From: Bacteroidota bacterium
Lineage (GTDB): Bacteria; Bacteroidota; Bacteroidia; Chitinophagales; Chitinophagaceae
Assembly (NCBI GenBank): GCA_018267575.1
Contig: JAFDYF010000028.1
Span: 1-44,932 of the forward strand
DNA: 44,932 nt
Reading direction: 5' to 3'
The notes below the pieces were generated by a model. It was not told the DNA's origin and did no database searches. It worked only from the letters and a program-made list of their open reading frames with translations. This document shows positions 31,810 through 41,040 of this stretch, in pieces. Position 1 is the first letter of the stretch, and each line of letters opens with the position of its first letter. Position numbers and translations under genes: made by a program.

Positions 31810-31817
31810 TAACTTTG
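31810..31817 (+). promoter_or_regulatory. -7 promoter box 9 bp before the second DUF6660-like ATG
   Basis: TAACTTTG fits TAnnTTTG exactly; the ATG is at 31827. The upstream sequence TTTATAACTTTG is identical to that before the TTG-started gene at 10799, so the two promoters share a 12-bp core. Confidence 0.6.
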
Positions 31818-31826
31818 CATTGAACT

Positions 31827-32150
31827 ATGAAGTGGTTTGCGTTAACATTGGTATTTTATCTCTCAGCACTTCTTTTAGTGCCGTGTAGCGATGCAATTAA
31901 TCGCTGTGAAAGAGGTACGCCAACTTCTCAAAGGGAATCGCATAACCATAGTCAGGACAAAAATGATAATTGTACTCCTTTTTGTCACTGTAATTGCTGT
32001 AGTGTGTCTATGGCAACCTATAACTTCAACCTTCCTGAACTTAATATCCCCTTGCCAGCCTTCTCAGGCCAAAAAGTTGCATTACGGGATTTCCATTTTA
32101 CTTCCCGTTATGTCGGTAATATCTGGCAGCCACCCCGGATCGTAGCATAA
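31827..32150 (+). CDS. DUF6660-like exported Cys/His-rich small protein
   Basis: 107 residues. The signal peptide WFALTLVFYLSALLLVPCSD is followed by a His-containing segment and the motif NCTPFCHCNCCSVSM (CxPFCxCxCC, shared with the protein at 29020), then a tail ending GNIWQPPRIVA. It lies directly upstream of the cusA-cusC fusion gene, with an attenuator-like hairpin between them, and is probably expressed with that efflux system. The predicted role is periplasmic metal binding or delivery to the pump; this is inferred from composition and neighbourhood. Confidence 0.8.
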   Translation: MKWFALTLVFYLSALLLVPCSDAINRCERGTPTSQRESHNHSQDKNDNCTPFCHCNCCSVSMATYNFNLPELNIPLPAFSGQKVALRDFHFTSRYVGNIWQPPRIVA

Positions 32151-32220
32151 TATTTCTTCAACAAGCATGAAGAGCCAACCAGTAGAATGGATTGGTAATT
32201 TCCGCTATACATCAAAAGCC

Positions 32221-32243
32221 AGTTCTATAATCTGTATAGAGCT
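32221..32243 (+). terminator. Attenuator-like hairpin before cusA
   Basis: AGTTCTATA (32221-32229) and TATAGAGCT (32235-32243) form a 9-bp stem with one G-U pair and a 5-nt loop, 25 bp before the GTG start of the pump gene. It could limit read-through from the DUF6660-like gene into cusA. Confidence 0.45.
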
Positions 32244-32268
32244 ACATTAATTATTAATAAAAATAATC

Positions 32269-35200
32269 GTGTTAGATAGAATTATTCGATTTAGTATAAA
32301 GAACAAAATCATTATAGGAATAATGACTTTGTTACTCATCATTTGGGGGGTGTGGAGTGCTACGAAACTCCCCATTGATGCTGTACCTGATATTACCAAT
32401 AATCAGGTGCAAATCTTTACTACTTGCCCCACATTAGCCGGACAGGAAGTAGAGCAATTAGTGACATTCCCCATAGAGCAAAGCATTGCCAACATACCTG
32501 ATATTGAGGAAATACGCAGTATATCCAGATTTGGATTGTCAGTTATTACTGTCGTATTTAAAGAGGAAGTGAGTATTTACTTTGCCCGACAACTCATTGG
32601 AGAAAGGCTTAAAGAAGCAGTTGACAAGATACCGCCAGGCATTGGATCGCCTGAATTAGCACCCGTGAGTACCGGATTGGGAGAAGTATATCAATACATC
32701 ATTCACCCAAAGAAAGGCAGCGAAAACAAATACAGTGCGAAAGACCTGCGCACGATGCAGGATTGGATCGTGGCAAGACAACTGTACGGAACTCCCGGTA
32801 TTGCAGAGGTAAACAGCTTCGGCGGCGAGCTTAAACAATATGAAGTGGCTGTAAACCCGGACAGGTTAAAGGCTATGGGTGTAAGTATTCCTGAAATTTT
32901 TACCGCACTCGAAAAAAGCAATCAGAATACCGGCGGCGCTTATATTGATAAAAAGCCAAATGCCTATTTTATAAGGGGTATTGGTTTGGTTACAAGTTTA
33001 GAGGATGTACAAAATATCGCAGTCAAAACCACCGGATTAGTCCCTGTTTTCATAAAAGACGTAGCAGAAGTGCGCTTCGGTAACGCTGTTCGTTATGGGG
33101 CACTTACCTACAATGGAGAAGTAGATGCTGTTGGTGGTGTGGTGATGATGCTGAAAGGTGAAAATAGTAATGAAGTGGTTAAGCGCATCAAAGAAAAGCT
33201 GCCAACCATTCAAAATTCTTTACCCAATGATATAGTGATTGAACCATACTTAGATCGTACTGATCTGGTGGGACGTGCTATAAGCACCGTTGAAAAAAAT
33301 CTTATAGAGGGTGCTTTGATTGTCATTTTCGTACTGGTGTTATTCCTCGGTAATCTACGTGCTGGTCTTATTGTAGCCTCTGCAATACCGTTAGCTATGC
33401 TCTTTGCCCTGGGAATGATGAATGTATTTGGCGTAAGCGCCAACCTTATGAGTTTAGGTGCGATTGACTTTGGATTGATAGTTGACGGAGCGGTAATCGT
33501 CGTAGAAGCTACTATGCACCATTTGGGGCTAAGGAAATCTACGAAAAGACTTACCCAGGGTGAAATGGATGAGGAAGTATTTGAATCCGCATCCAAAATA
33601 CGGACAAGTGCTGCATTTGGCGAGATTATCATTCTGATTGTATATATCCCTATCCTGACCCTTGTAGGTGTTGAAGGTAAAATGTTCCGTCCTATGGCCC
33701 AAACCGTAGGTTTTGCAATATTTGGTGCGTTGGTCTTATCGCTCACTTATATCCCAATGATGTGCGCCTTGTTCTTGCCGAAAAAAGCAAGCAACAAAAA
33801 AAGTTTCAGTGATAGAATGATGGAGAAGCTACAGCGTGTTTATCAACCCTTGTTGCAAATGGCCATCCGCTTCAAATATGTTATTGTAGGAGCAACAGTT
33901 GTAATCTTTGGCATTTCGCTTCTTGTATTCAGAGGTATGGGAGGTGAGTTTATTCCTCAGTTACAGGAGGGTGATTATGCTTTTCACTGTATTCTACCTC
34001 AAGGGAGTTCTTTGCGACAAAGCATTGAGACTTCTATGCAGGCATCCCGTATCATTAAACAGTTCGATGAGGTAAAAATGGTAGTTGGGAAAACAGGAGC
34101 TGCTGAAGTTCCAACAGATCCAATGCCACCTGAAGCATCTGATCTTATGATTGTATTGAAGCCGGAAAAAGAGTGGGCATCTGGCAGAAGTTATAATGAA
34201 TTGGCTGATGCCATATTGGAAAAGCTGGAAGTTATTCCGGGCGTATTCTTTGAAAAGAACCAGCCCATTCAAATGCGGTTTAATGAATTGATGACCGGGA
34301 TCAGGCAGGACGTGGCAGTAAAAATTTTCGGTGAAAATATTGATACGCTTGCTGCGTATGCCAAAGAGGTAAGCGAGGTTATTCAAAGTGTGCAAGGAGC
34401 CACTGCTCCGCAGGTGGAACGTGTTACAGGACTTCCTCAAATTAACATAGAATACGACCGGACACGAATAGCTAATTATGGCCTAACTGTTCAGGATGTA
34501 AATGATGTGGTAAGTACCGCTTTTGCAGGAAAAAGTGCTGGAGTTGTCTTTGAAAATGAAAGAAGATTTGATTTGGTAGTCAGGTTGGATAGTGCGCATA
34601 GAAGCAGTATAGAAGACGTAAATAACCTGATGATACCGACCTCTACCGGCAATCAAATCCCGCTGTCTCAAATCGCCAACATAGGTTACAAACTTGGACC
34701 TGCGCAAATAAGCCGCGAGGCTGGAAAAAGAAGAATAGTTATAGGTTTCAACGTGTCAGGCCGTGACGTGCAAAGCGTTGTTTCAGACATTCAGCAGCAA
34801 CTGGCGGCAAAAGTAAAATTACCAACAGGCTACTACTTTACTTATGGGGGGCAATTTGAAAACCTTCAAGAAGCGAGTGCAAGGCTTATGATAGCAGTAC
34901 CGATTTCGTTGCTGCTCATCTTTACATTATTATACTTCACGTTCCATTCAATCAAGCAGGCCGTTCTAATATTTACGGCTATTCCTATGAGTGCCATAGG
35001 GGGAATATTTGCCTTACTGCTTAGAGGAATGCCGTTTAGCATCAGTGCGGGGATCGGCTTTATTGCACTGTTTGGTGTGGCCGTACTCAACGGAATTGTA
35101 CTAATAGGTACATTCAATCAATTACAAAAGGAAGGAATTACGGACGTATTTCAACGTGTCAGGGAAGGAACGCTTACCCGTCTGCGCCCTGTTCTAATGA

Positions 35201-36588
35201 CGGCAACAGTAGCTTCTTTGGGTTTCTTGCCGATGGCGATCAGTACCAGCGCAGGAGCAGAAGTACAAAAGCCTTTGGCTACGGTGGTGATAGGCGGTTT
35301 AGTGACTGCAACTTTCCTCACCTTGTTTGTCCTGCCTTTGTTATATATCATATTTAACTCAAAACTTAATCTGAAAGGGAGCAAACCCAAAATGAAAACA
35401 ACAATAATCATCTTGCTGCTAAGCATCGGTGGTATTGCATCGGCAAATGCACAGCAAAGAGTAAGTATAGACAGTGCGATAGGAACAGCTTTAAAAAGCA
35501 ACTTACAATATGGCGTAAATGAGGCTGAAATACGGGCTGCGGGCCTTAATGTGAAGACAGCAACCGACATACCGAAGACAGGGGTCTTTGCCGAGAACGA
35601 AGACTTACGGCCATCTGATCACGTAGGTATCCTCAAAATAGGGGTTTCACAAAGTATAGCGTGGCCCGGATTGTATGCTGCACGTAGAAAATATCTTAAT
35701 GAGCAATTGAAATATGCTGAACTGAATACAGGGGTATTGAATGCAGCCATAAGACGAGATGTTAGAGCTGCCTATTACCAGCTATGGTATTTACAGGACA
35801 AACAGATATTGTTCCAAAGGCTTGACAGCATTTATACCACAATGTTCCAGGCTACCGATGTTCGGGTTAGAACGGGCGATGTTCCCAAACTTGATAAGAT
35901 TGCTGCGGAAGTCAAGTTGAGAGAATTACAGGCATTTATAGAACAGAATAGAAAAGAGATGATAGTTCAACAACAACAGTTAATGATGTTACTGAATCAG
36001 AACGAATGGTTGCTTCCTATTGCGAAGCCTTTGGGAAAATTGGATGCCGAATTATTGGACACTGCTAACGTCCATCCTGTTTTGAGCTTGCAACAGCAAA
36101 ATGTAAATATCGCTTCAGCAAATATTTCTTTAATGAGAAACACGAACAAACCTGATTTTTCGGGCAGGGTGTTTAGTCAAAGACTTTGGGGCGCAGAAAA
36201 TCCCTTTACCGGCTTTTCAGTCACAGCCGCTTTCCCACTATTTGGAATGGGGGCTTACCGTAGCAAAGTGAAAGCAGCAGTGGCCGAGAAAGATGTACAG
36301 GAGAGGACTTTAGCTTATCAAACGCAAGTATTTCAAACACAAAGAGCTTCAGCTTTAGCAGACATACAGAAGAATATGTCTTTGTTGAATTTTTATGAAT
36401 CATCAGGATTGAGGCAGGCCGATGAAATCATCAGTGCCGCAACATTAAGTTATAGGTCAGGAGAAATCAGTTTTGCGGATCTAAGCCAGTTTCTAAGTCA
36501 GGCGATTAGCATCCGTCAGAATTATTTAGATGCACTGAATACGTATAACCAATCTGCCATTCAATTCTACTACTATAATAACAAATAA
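32269..36588 (+). CDS. cusA: CusA/CzcA-type RND pump fused to a CusC/TolC-type outer-membrane factor
   Basis: 1439 residues from a GTG start. Residues 1-1041 form a heavy-metal RND proton antiporter: TKLPIDAVPDITNNQVQIFT, the membrane proton-relay motif D400-FGLIV-D406-GAVIVVEA, and PYLDRTDLVGRAISTVEKNL. At residue 1042 a new Met-Lys starts a signal-like segment (TTIIILLLSIGGIASANA) with an ANA-QQ cleavage pattern, then 380 residues of a TolC-like outer-membrane factor (YRSKVKAAVAEKDVQER, YRSGEISFADLSQFLSQAIS). It exports Cu/Ag or divalent metals across both membranes with the adaptor encoded 6 bp downstream. Fused forms are known in Bacteroidota. The metal is not certain. Confidence 0.92.
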   Translation: MLDRIIRFSIKNKIIIGIMTLLLIIWGVWSATKLPIDAVPDITNNQVQIFTTCPTLAGQEVEQLVTFPIEQSIANIPDIEEIRSISRFGLSVITVVFKEEVSIYFARQLIGERLKEAVDKIPPGIGSPELAPVSTGLGEVYQYIIHPKKGSENKYSAKDLRTMQDWIVARQLYGTPGIAEVNSFGGELKQYEVAVNPDRLKAMGVSIPEIFTALEKSNQNTGGAYIDKKPNAYFIRGIGLVTSLEDVQNIAVKTTGLVPVFIKDVAEVRFGNAVRYGALTYNGEVDAVGGVVMMLKGENSNEVVKRIKEKLPTIQNSLPNDIVIEPYLDRTDLVGRAISTVEKNLIEGALIVIFVLVLFLGNLRAGLIVASAIPLAMLFALGMMNVFGVSANLMSLGAIDFGLIVDGAVIVVEATMHHLGLRKSTKRLTQGEMDEEVFESASKIRTSAAFGEIIILIVYIPILTLVGVEGKMFRPMAQTVGFAIFGALVLSLTYIPMMCALFLPKKASNKKSFSDRMMEKLQRVYQPLLQMAIRFKYVIVGATVVIFGISLLVFRGMGGEFIPQLQEGDYAFHCILPQGSSLRQSIETSMQASRIIKQFDEVKMVVGKTGAAEVPTDPMPPEASDLMIVLKPEKEWASGRSYNELADAILEKLEVIPGVFFEKNQPIQMRFNELMTGIRQDVAVKIFGENIDTLAAYAKEVSEVIQSVQGATAPQVERVTGLPQINIEYDRTRIANYGLTVQDVNDVVSTAFAGKSAGVVFENERRFDLVVRLDSAHRSSIEDVNNLMIPTSTGNQIPLSQIANIGYKLGPAQISREAGKRRIVIGFNVSGRDVQSVVSDIQQQLAAKVKLPTGYYFTYGGQFENLQEASARLMIAVPISLLLIFTLLYFTFHSIKQAVLIFTAIPMSAIGGIFALLLRGMPFSISAGIGFIALFGVAVLNGIVLIGTFNQLQKEGITDVFQRVREGTLTRLRPVLMTATVASLGFLPMAISTSAGAEVQKPLATVVIGGLVTATFLTLFVLPLLYIIFNSKLNLKGSKPKMKTTIIILLLSIGGIASANAQQRVSIDSAIGTALKSNLQYGVNEAEIRAAGLNVKTATDIPKTGVFAENEDLRPSDHVGILKIGVSQSIAWPGLYAARRKYLNEQLKYAELNTGVLNAAIRRDVRAAYYQLWYLQDKQILFQRLDSIYTTMFQATDVRVRTGDVPKLDKIAAEVKLRELQAFIEQNRKEMIVQQQQLMMLLNQNEWLLPIAKPLGKLDAELLDTANVHPVLSLQQQNVNIASANISLMRNTNKPDFSGRVFSQRLWGAENPFTGFSVTAAFPLFGMGAYRSKVKAAVAEKDVQERTLAYQTQVFQTQRASALADIQKNMSLLNFYESSGLRQADEIISAATLSYRSGEISFADLSQFLSQAISIRQNYLDALNTYNQSAIQFYYYNNK

Positions 36589-36594
36589 GATAAA

Positions 36595-37866
36595 ATGAGA
36601 ATCATAAATAAAATAGTTTTTGCCATAGTTGCTATTACACTACTGAATAGCTGTGGCGGTAAACACAAAGAGGGCGATGGTCATGACCATGGAACCGAAG
36701 AAACAAAGGGAGCAGAATCTGCAACAGAAGATCATGGCGATGAGCAATCATCTACTATCGCTTCACTCACCCAGGAACAAATGCAAGCTGCAGGAATTGT
36801 GTTGGGGAATATTGAACGTAAAAATCTTGCTGCTACTATTAAAGTAAATGGTGCACTAAGAGTTCCTAACAATAGAAAAGCTAACGCAACATCATCGTAT
36901 GGGGGTGTAGTTAAATCATTGAGTGTCCAGTTAGGCAACTACGTTCGGAAAGGACAGGTAATTGCAACAATTGAAAATCCGCAGTTCGTCCAGTTGCAGG
37001 AGGAATACCTGACTATTGGGAGCAGGATAACGTTGGCAGAGCAAGAAGTGCAACGACAGAAGGAACTGAACGAAGGCAATGCCGGTGCTTTGAAAAACCT
37101 GCAAAGTGCTACTGCCGAACTTACCTCACTCAGAGCCAGGAAAGCCTCTTTACAGCAGCAAATACGCATGATGGGCATTAATCCCAATAACATCACTGCC
37201 TCCAATCTGAGATCTGCTTTGGTGGTCACAAGCCCAATAAGCGGCACGGTAAGTAATGAATTTGCCAAGATTGGCAGTTACGTGGATGTTTCTTCGCCGG
37301 TAGTGGAAATTGTTGATAACGGCCTATTGCACCTGGATTTGCAGGTGTTTGAAAAAGATTTGCCAAATATAACCGTAGGGCAAACCGTGTACTTCACACT
37401 TACCAATAACCCCAAAGTGAGCTATACGGCGAAGGTTTTTAATATAGGTTCATCATTTGAAAACGAAAGTAAAACAGTTGCTGTACACTGCACTGTTGTA
37501 GGTAATAAAGCAGGATTGATAGATGGAATGAATATAACCGCTTTAGTGAGTATAGATGATGTAGTAACACCAGCGGTTCCTAACGATGCAATTGTAGAAG
37601 CCGATGGCAAATTTTACATTTTCATTCTGACCGATAAGGAAGCCAAAGAACATAAGGAAGAAAATCACGAGGAAAAAGGAGGCGAAAATCAGGAACATAA
37701 AAACCAGCAAAACTTTGAAAAGATTGAGGTAATGAAAGGTGTGTCAGAACTGGGTTATACTGCTATTACGCCAGTCACTGAGATACCAGCCAATGCAAAA
37801 ATTGTTAGTAAGGGAGCCTTCTTTATCAATGCCAAATTGAGCAATACAGGTGGGCATGAACATTAA
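36595..37866 (+). CDS. cusB: Periplasmic adaptor of the RND metal pump (CusB type)
   Basis: 423 residues. A lipoprotein signal (VAITLLNSC) is followed by a Gly/His/Asp-rich start (HKEGDGHDHGTEETKG). The adaptor core begins IERKNLAATIKVNGALRVPN. The lipoyl part is GGVVKSLSVQLGNYVRKGQV, a coiled-coil hairpin covers about 135-195, and VVTSPISGTVSNEFAKIGSY begins the second lipoyl half. A C-terminal loop is His/Glu-rich (KEHKEENHEEKGGENQEHKN), and the protein ends GGHEH. It links the inner and outer parts of the pump and probably passes metal to it. It starts 6 bp after the pump gene. Confidence 0.92.
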   Translation: MRIINKIVFAIVAITLLNSCGGKHKEGDGHDHGTEETKGAESATEDHGDEQSSTIASLTQEQMQAAGIVLGNIERKNLAATIKVNGALRVPNNRKANATSSYGGVVKSLSVQLGNYVRKGQVIATIENPQFVQLQEEYLTIGSRITLAEQEVQRQKELNEGNAGALKNLQSATAELTSLRARKASLQQQIRMMGINPNNITASNLRSALVVTSPISGTVSNEFAKIGSYVDVSSPVVEIVDNGLLHLDLQVFEKDLPNITVGQTVYFTLTNNPKVSYTAKVFNIGSSFENESKTVAVHCTVVGNKAGLIDGMNITALVSIDDVVTPAVPNDAIVEADGKFYIFILTDKEAKEHKEENHEEKGGENQEHKNQQNFEKIEVMKGVSELGYTAITPVTEIPANAKIVSKGAFFINAKLSNTGGHEH

Positions 37867-37905
37867 ATATGAACCAGCTTTGAAAAAATTTAAAAATAGT
37901 TGATT

Positions 37906-40410
37906 ATGGAGAAAACTAAAATTAATCTGGATGTGGTACTACCTGATATTCCAGATGAGAAAGACGAATGTGTTCAACGAATTATCAGTGAATTGAACGG
38001 AAGGCACGGAATTGAAGAAGTTCATATTGTGAATAAAACCGATGCTTCACAAGCTCAATTATGCTTTCACTACGATCCGGAAAGTATTACAATAGAGAAA
38101 ATTCAAAAGTTAGCTCAACAAGCCGGAGCTAACATAACAAGCAGATACCATCATCTTTTAGTTGAGGTGGATGGTATAAGGCATCAGCGTCAAACCAGGT
38201 CAATCGAAACATTACTTAATAAGACAAAAGGGATACTCGCTGTCTCCGCTTCTGCAAGTGGTGTAGTAATGATCGAGTTTGACACGCAACTCATTGATAA
38301 GGACGCTATCTTCCGTTTACTAACCAAAGAGGGGTTGAAGGTTGCTGAAAGCGATAAGCCTTCTCAATCCAAAGTCGTTAAACTTTCGCAGCACGAGCAT
38401 AAAGACGGTGAACACGACCATTCTCATGAAGATGGGGGGCATGATGAAGATGGGGCGCATTCCCACGGCGGTATTTTCGGGAAAAATACAGAATTGATCT
38501 TCAGCATTCTTTGTGGAGTGTTTTTAGGCGCTGGCTTCGGTATTTCTTACATCGCTGGCATTTCGGAAATTGTTCCGATTTGCTTTTATATCGGCGCATA
38601 TTTCTTTGGTGGTTTTTATACTACCAAAGAAGCTATACAGACAATCAGCAAAGGTGGGTTTGAGATTGATTTTCTGATGCTGGTAGCTGCCATCGGTGCA
38701 GCAATATTAGGGAATTGGGCCGAAGGGGCTTTATTACTGTTTCTATTCAGCTTAGGCCATGCCTTAGAACATTTTGCAATGGAGAAAGCCCGCAAATCTA
38801 TTGCTGCATTAACTGACCTTGCTCCTAAAACTGCCTTGTTAAAACAAGGTGACCAGACAAAAGAAGTTAAAATCGAGGAATTGAAAAAAGGTGATGTAAT
38901 TCTGGTGCGCCCTAACACGAAAATTTCCGCAGACGGTATTGTTGTTAAGGGAACAAGCAGTGTAAATCAAGCTCCAATAACAGGTGAAAGTATTCCGGTT
39001 GATAAAGAAGCGATTGCAGATAGCAATTTCAATATGGATGAAGCAGCCAAATTAGATGCGAAATTCAGGGTCTTTGCAGGTACGATTAATGGAAATGATT
39101 CTCTCGAAATTAAAGTTATTAAGGAAGCGAGTGATTCCACCCTGTCCCGTCTTGTAAAGATGGTAAATGAGGCACAAACGCAAAAATCGCCAACACAACA
39201 GTTCACAGACAAGTTTGAAAAATATTTTGTTCCGGCTATTCTTATACTGGCAGCTCTTCTCTGTTTTTCTTTTTTGGTGATTGATGAGCCATTTAGCAAA
39301 AGTTTTTACAGGGCAATGTCTGTATTAGTGGCGGCATCTCCGTGTGCATTAGCTATTTCTACGCCAAGTGCTGTTCTTAGTGGTGTGGCCAGGGCTGCAA
39401 AAGCCGGAGTGCTGATAAAAGGAGGAAAACCGTTAGAGGATCTCGGCACATTGACAGCATTAGCTTTCGACAAAACCGGCACACTTACAGAAGGAAAGCC
39501 AAAATTAACAGAAGTAGTCTCTCTGTCAAATATTGATGAAACTGAACTTTTGAAAATAGTGGTAGCTGTAGAACAGCTAAGCGACCACCCTATTGCCAAA
39601 GCAATTGTGAGAGATGGCAAAGAAAGATTGAAAGATGATCAAATTCCTTCTGCAACCAATATGAAAGCTGTTTTAGGTAAAGGCATTGAAGCGCAACTGA
39701 ATGGCGAAACAGTATTAATGGGTAACCTGGCTTTGTTTGAATCATTAGATGGTAACCATCCTTCAGAGGAAATCGTAAAAAAGGTTCGGGAATTGGAAGG
39801 CAAAGGCAATACTTCCATGCTTGCAAGAAAAGGCAGTGAATACATTGGTATCGTCGCTGTAATGGACACACCAAGAAAGGAGGCGAAGGCTTCGTTACAG
39901 GCATTGAAAGGTATAGGCATACGCCGGATGATCATGTTAACGGGGGATAATCAAAAAGTGGCTGAGGCAGTTGCACAGGAGATAGGTATTACCGATGCCT
40001 GGGGTGGCCTTTTACCGGAACAGAAGGTAGAAGCTATTAAAAAACTCCGTGTTGATGAGAAGCGGGTGGCGATGGTTGGCGATGGTGTAAACGATGCTCC
40101 GGCAATGGCAAACAGCACAGTGGGAATTGCAATGGGCGCAGCCGGGTCAGATGTTGCTTTGGAAACGGCAGATATTGCCCTGATGGGAGATAAATTGGAA
40201 TTACTGCCATTTGCCATAGGGTTGAGCCGGAAGGCCAAAAGTATTATCAAGCAGAATTTGATAGTCAGCTTAGGAGTAGTTGCAGCATTAATACCGTTAA
40301 CAATATTGGGAATAGCATCTATTGGCCCTGCCATTTTTGCTCATGAAGGCTCAACCTTATTGGTTGTATTTAATGCGCTGCGACTATTGGTATATAAGCA
40401 GGAGAAATAA
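37906..40410 (+). CDS. P1B-type ATPase with SPC motif (P1B-4-like), His-rich N-terminus
   Basis: 834 residues. The ATG at 37906 is preferred to a TTG two codons upstream. Two N-terminal HMA-shaped domains lack the CxxC metal loop (the second reads VEVDGIRHQRQTRSIETLLN). They are joined to the pump by a histidine-rich linker (EHKDGEHDHSHEDGGHDEDG). The pump has TGES in ITGESIPVDKE, S478-P-C480 in the ion-path helix, D522 in DKTGTLTEGKP, SDHPIAKAI, and GDGVNDAPAM. SPC rather than CPC is the mark of the P1B-4 group, linked to Co, Fe, Zn or Cd export. The substrate is therefore likely a divalent metal, but this cannot be fixed from sequence. It lies 39 bp after cusB. Confidence 0.9.
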   Translation: MEKTKINLDVVLPDIPDEKDECVQRIISELNGRHGIEEVHIVNKTDASQAQLCFHYDPESITIEKIQKLAQQAGANITSRYHHLLVEVDGIRHQRQTRSIETLLNKTKGILAVSASASGVVMIEFDTQLIDKDAIFRLLTKEGLKVAESDKPSQSKVVKLSQHEHKDGEHDHSHEDGGHDEDGAHSHGGIFGKNTELIFSILCGVFLGAGFGISYIAGISEIVPICFYIGAYFFGGFYTTKEAIQTISKGGFEIDFLMLVAAIGAAILGNWAEGALLLFLFSLGHALEHFAMEKARKSIAALTDLAPKTALLKQGDQTKEVKIEELKKGDVILVRPNTKISADGIVVKGTSSVNQAPITGESIPVDKEAIADSNFNMDEAAKLDAKFRVFAGTINGNDSLEIKVIKEASDSTLSRLVKMVNEAQTQKSPTQQFTDKFEKYFVPAILILAALLCFSFLVIDEPFSKSFYRAMSVLVAASPCALAISTPSAVLSGVARAAKAGVLIKGGKPLEDLGTLTALAFDKTGTLTEGKPKLTEVVSLSNIDETELLKIVVAVEQLSDHPIAKAIVRDGKERLKDDQIPSATNMKAVLGKGIEAQLNGETVLMGNLALFESLDGNHPSEEIVKKVRELEGKGNTSMLARKGSEYIGIVAVMDTPRKEAKASLQALKGIGIRRMIMLTGDNQKVAEAVAQEIGITDAWGGLLPEQKVEAIKKLRVDEKRVAMVGDGVNDAPAMANSTVGIAMGAAGSDVALETADIALMGDKLELLPFAIGLSRKAKSIIKQNLIVSLGVVAALIPLTILGIASIGPAIFAHEGSTLLVVFNALRLLVYKQEK

Positions 40411-40458
40411 GGTATTAATAAACGAGTGAAGCATTATTATTCATAAAACATCCAAGCT

Positions 40459-41034
40459 ATGAAAAAGGCACAACGAAATGATAAGGCTTTGGTGGTGGAT
40501 ATACTCACCAAGTCTTTTGACACAAATTTAAGCGTCAACTATATAATTAAGCAAGACGCTGAAAGAGAAAAAAGAATAAGGGCGTTAATGGATTATTCTT
40601 TTGAAGTCTGTACCGCTTTTGGTGATGTATTTATTTCAGATGACAATAAAGCCTGCGCACTCATCGTATATCCCGATAAAAAGAAAGCTACCTTAAAATC
40701 AACATTGCTGGATATAAAACTTATCCTAAAAGCAGTAGGCTTAGGTAATATAAGTAAGACTGTAAAAAGAGAAAAGCTCATAAGCAGCATTCAGCCTAAA
40801 GTACAGATGGCCTATCTATGGTTCATCGGCGTTGATCCTGATGCACAAGGCGGTGGAATCGGCAGTAAACTACTTCAGGAAATTATTGATTACAGTAATA
40901 GTAATAACAGACCTATTTATTTGGAAACTTCAACGGTTAAGAATTTGCCCTGGTACGACAAGTTCGGCTTTGAAGTTTACAACGAACAAGATTTGACATA
41001 CCATTTGTATTTTTTCAAGAGGAATGTAAAATAA
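40459..41034 (+). CDS. GNAT-family N-acetyltransferase
   Basis: 191 residues. The acetyl-CoA-binding region is LWFIGVDPDAQGGGIGSKLL (the Q/R-x-x-G-x-G/A motif A), followed by IYLETSTVKNLPWYDKFGFE (motif B), typical of GNAT enzymes. The acceptor substrate is unknown. It ends 6 bp before a hybrid sensor kinase and is probably co-translated with it. Whether it belongs to the metal system or to the signalling gene is open. Confidence 0.85.
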   Translation: MKKAQRNDKALVVDILTKSFDTNLSVNYIIKQDAEREKRIRALMDYSFEVCTAFGDVFISDDNKACALIVYPDKKKATLKSTLLDIKLILKAVGLGNISKTVKREKLISSIQPKVQMAYLWFIGVDPDAQGGGIGSKLLQEIIDYSNSNNRPIYLETSTVKNLPWYDKFGFEVYNEQDLTYHLYFFKRNVK

Positions 41035-41040
41035 TAGGCA

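Noticed and set aside
33210..33746. 178-codon minus-strand frame opposite cusA
   Set aside because: It is a shadow of the RND pump gene with no promoter or domain pattern.
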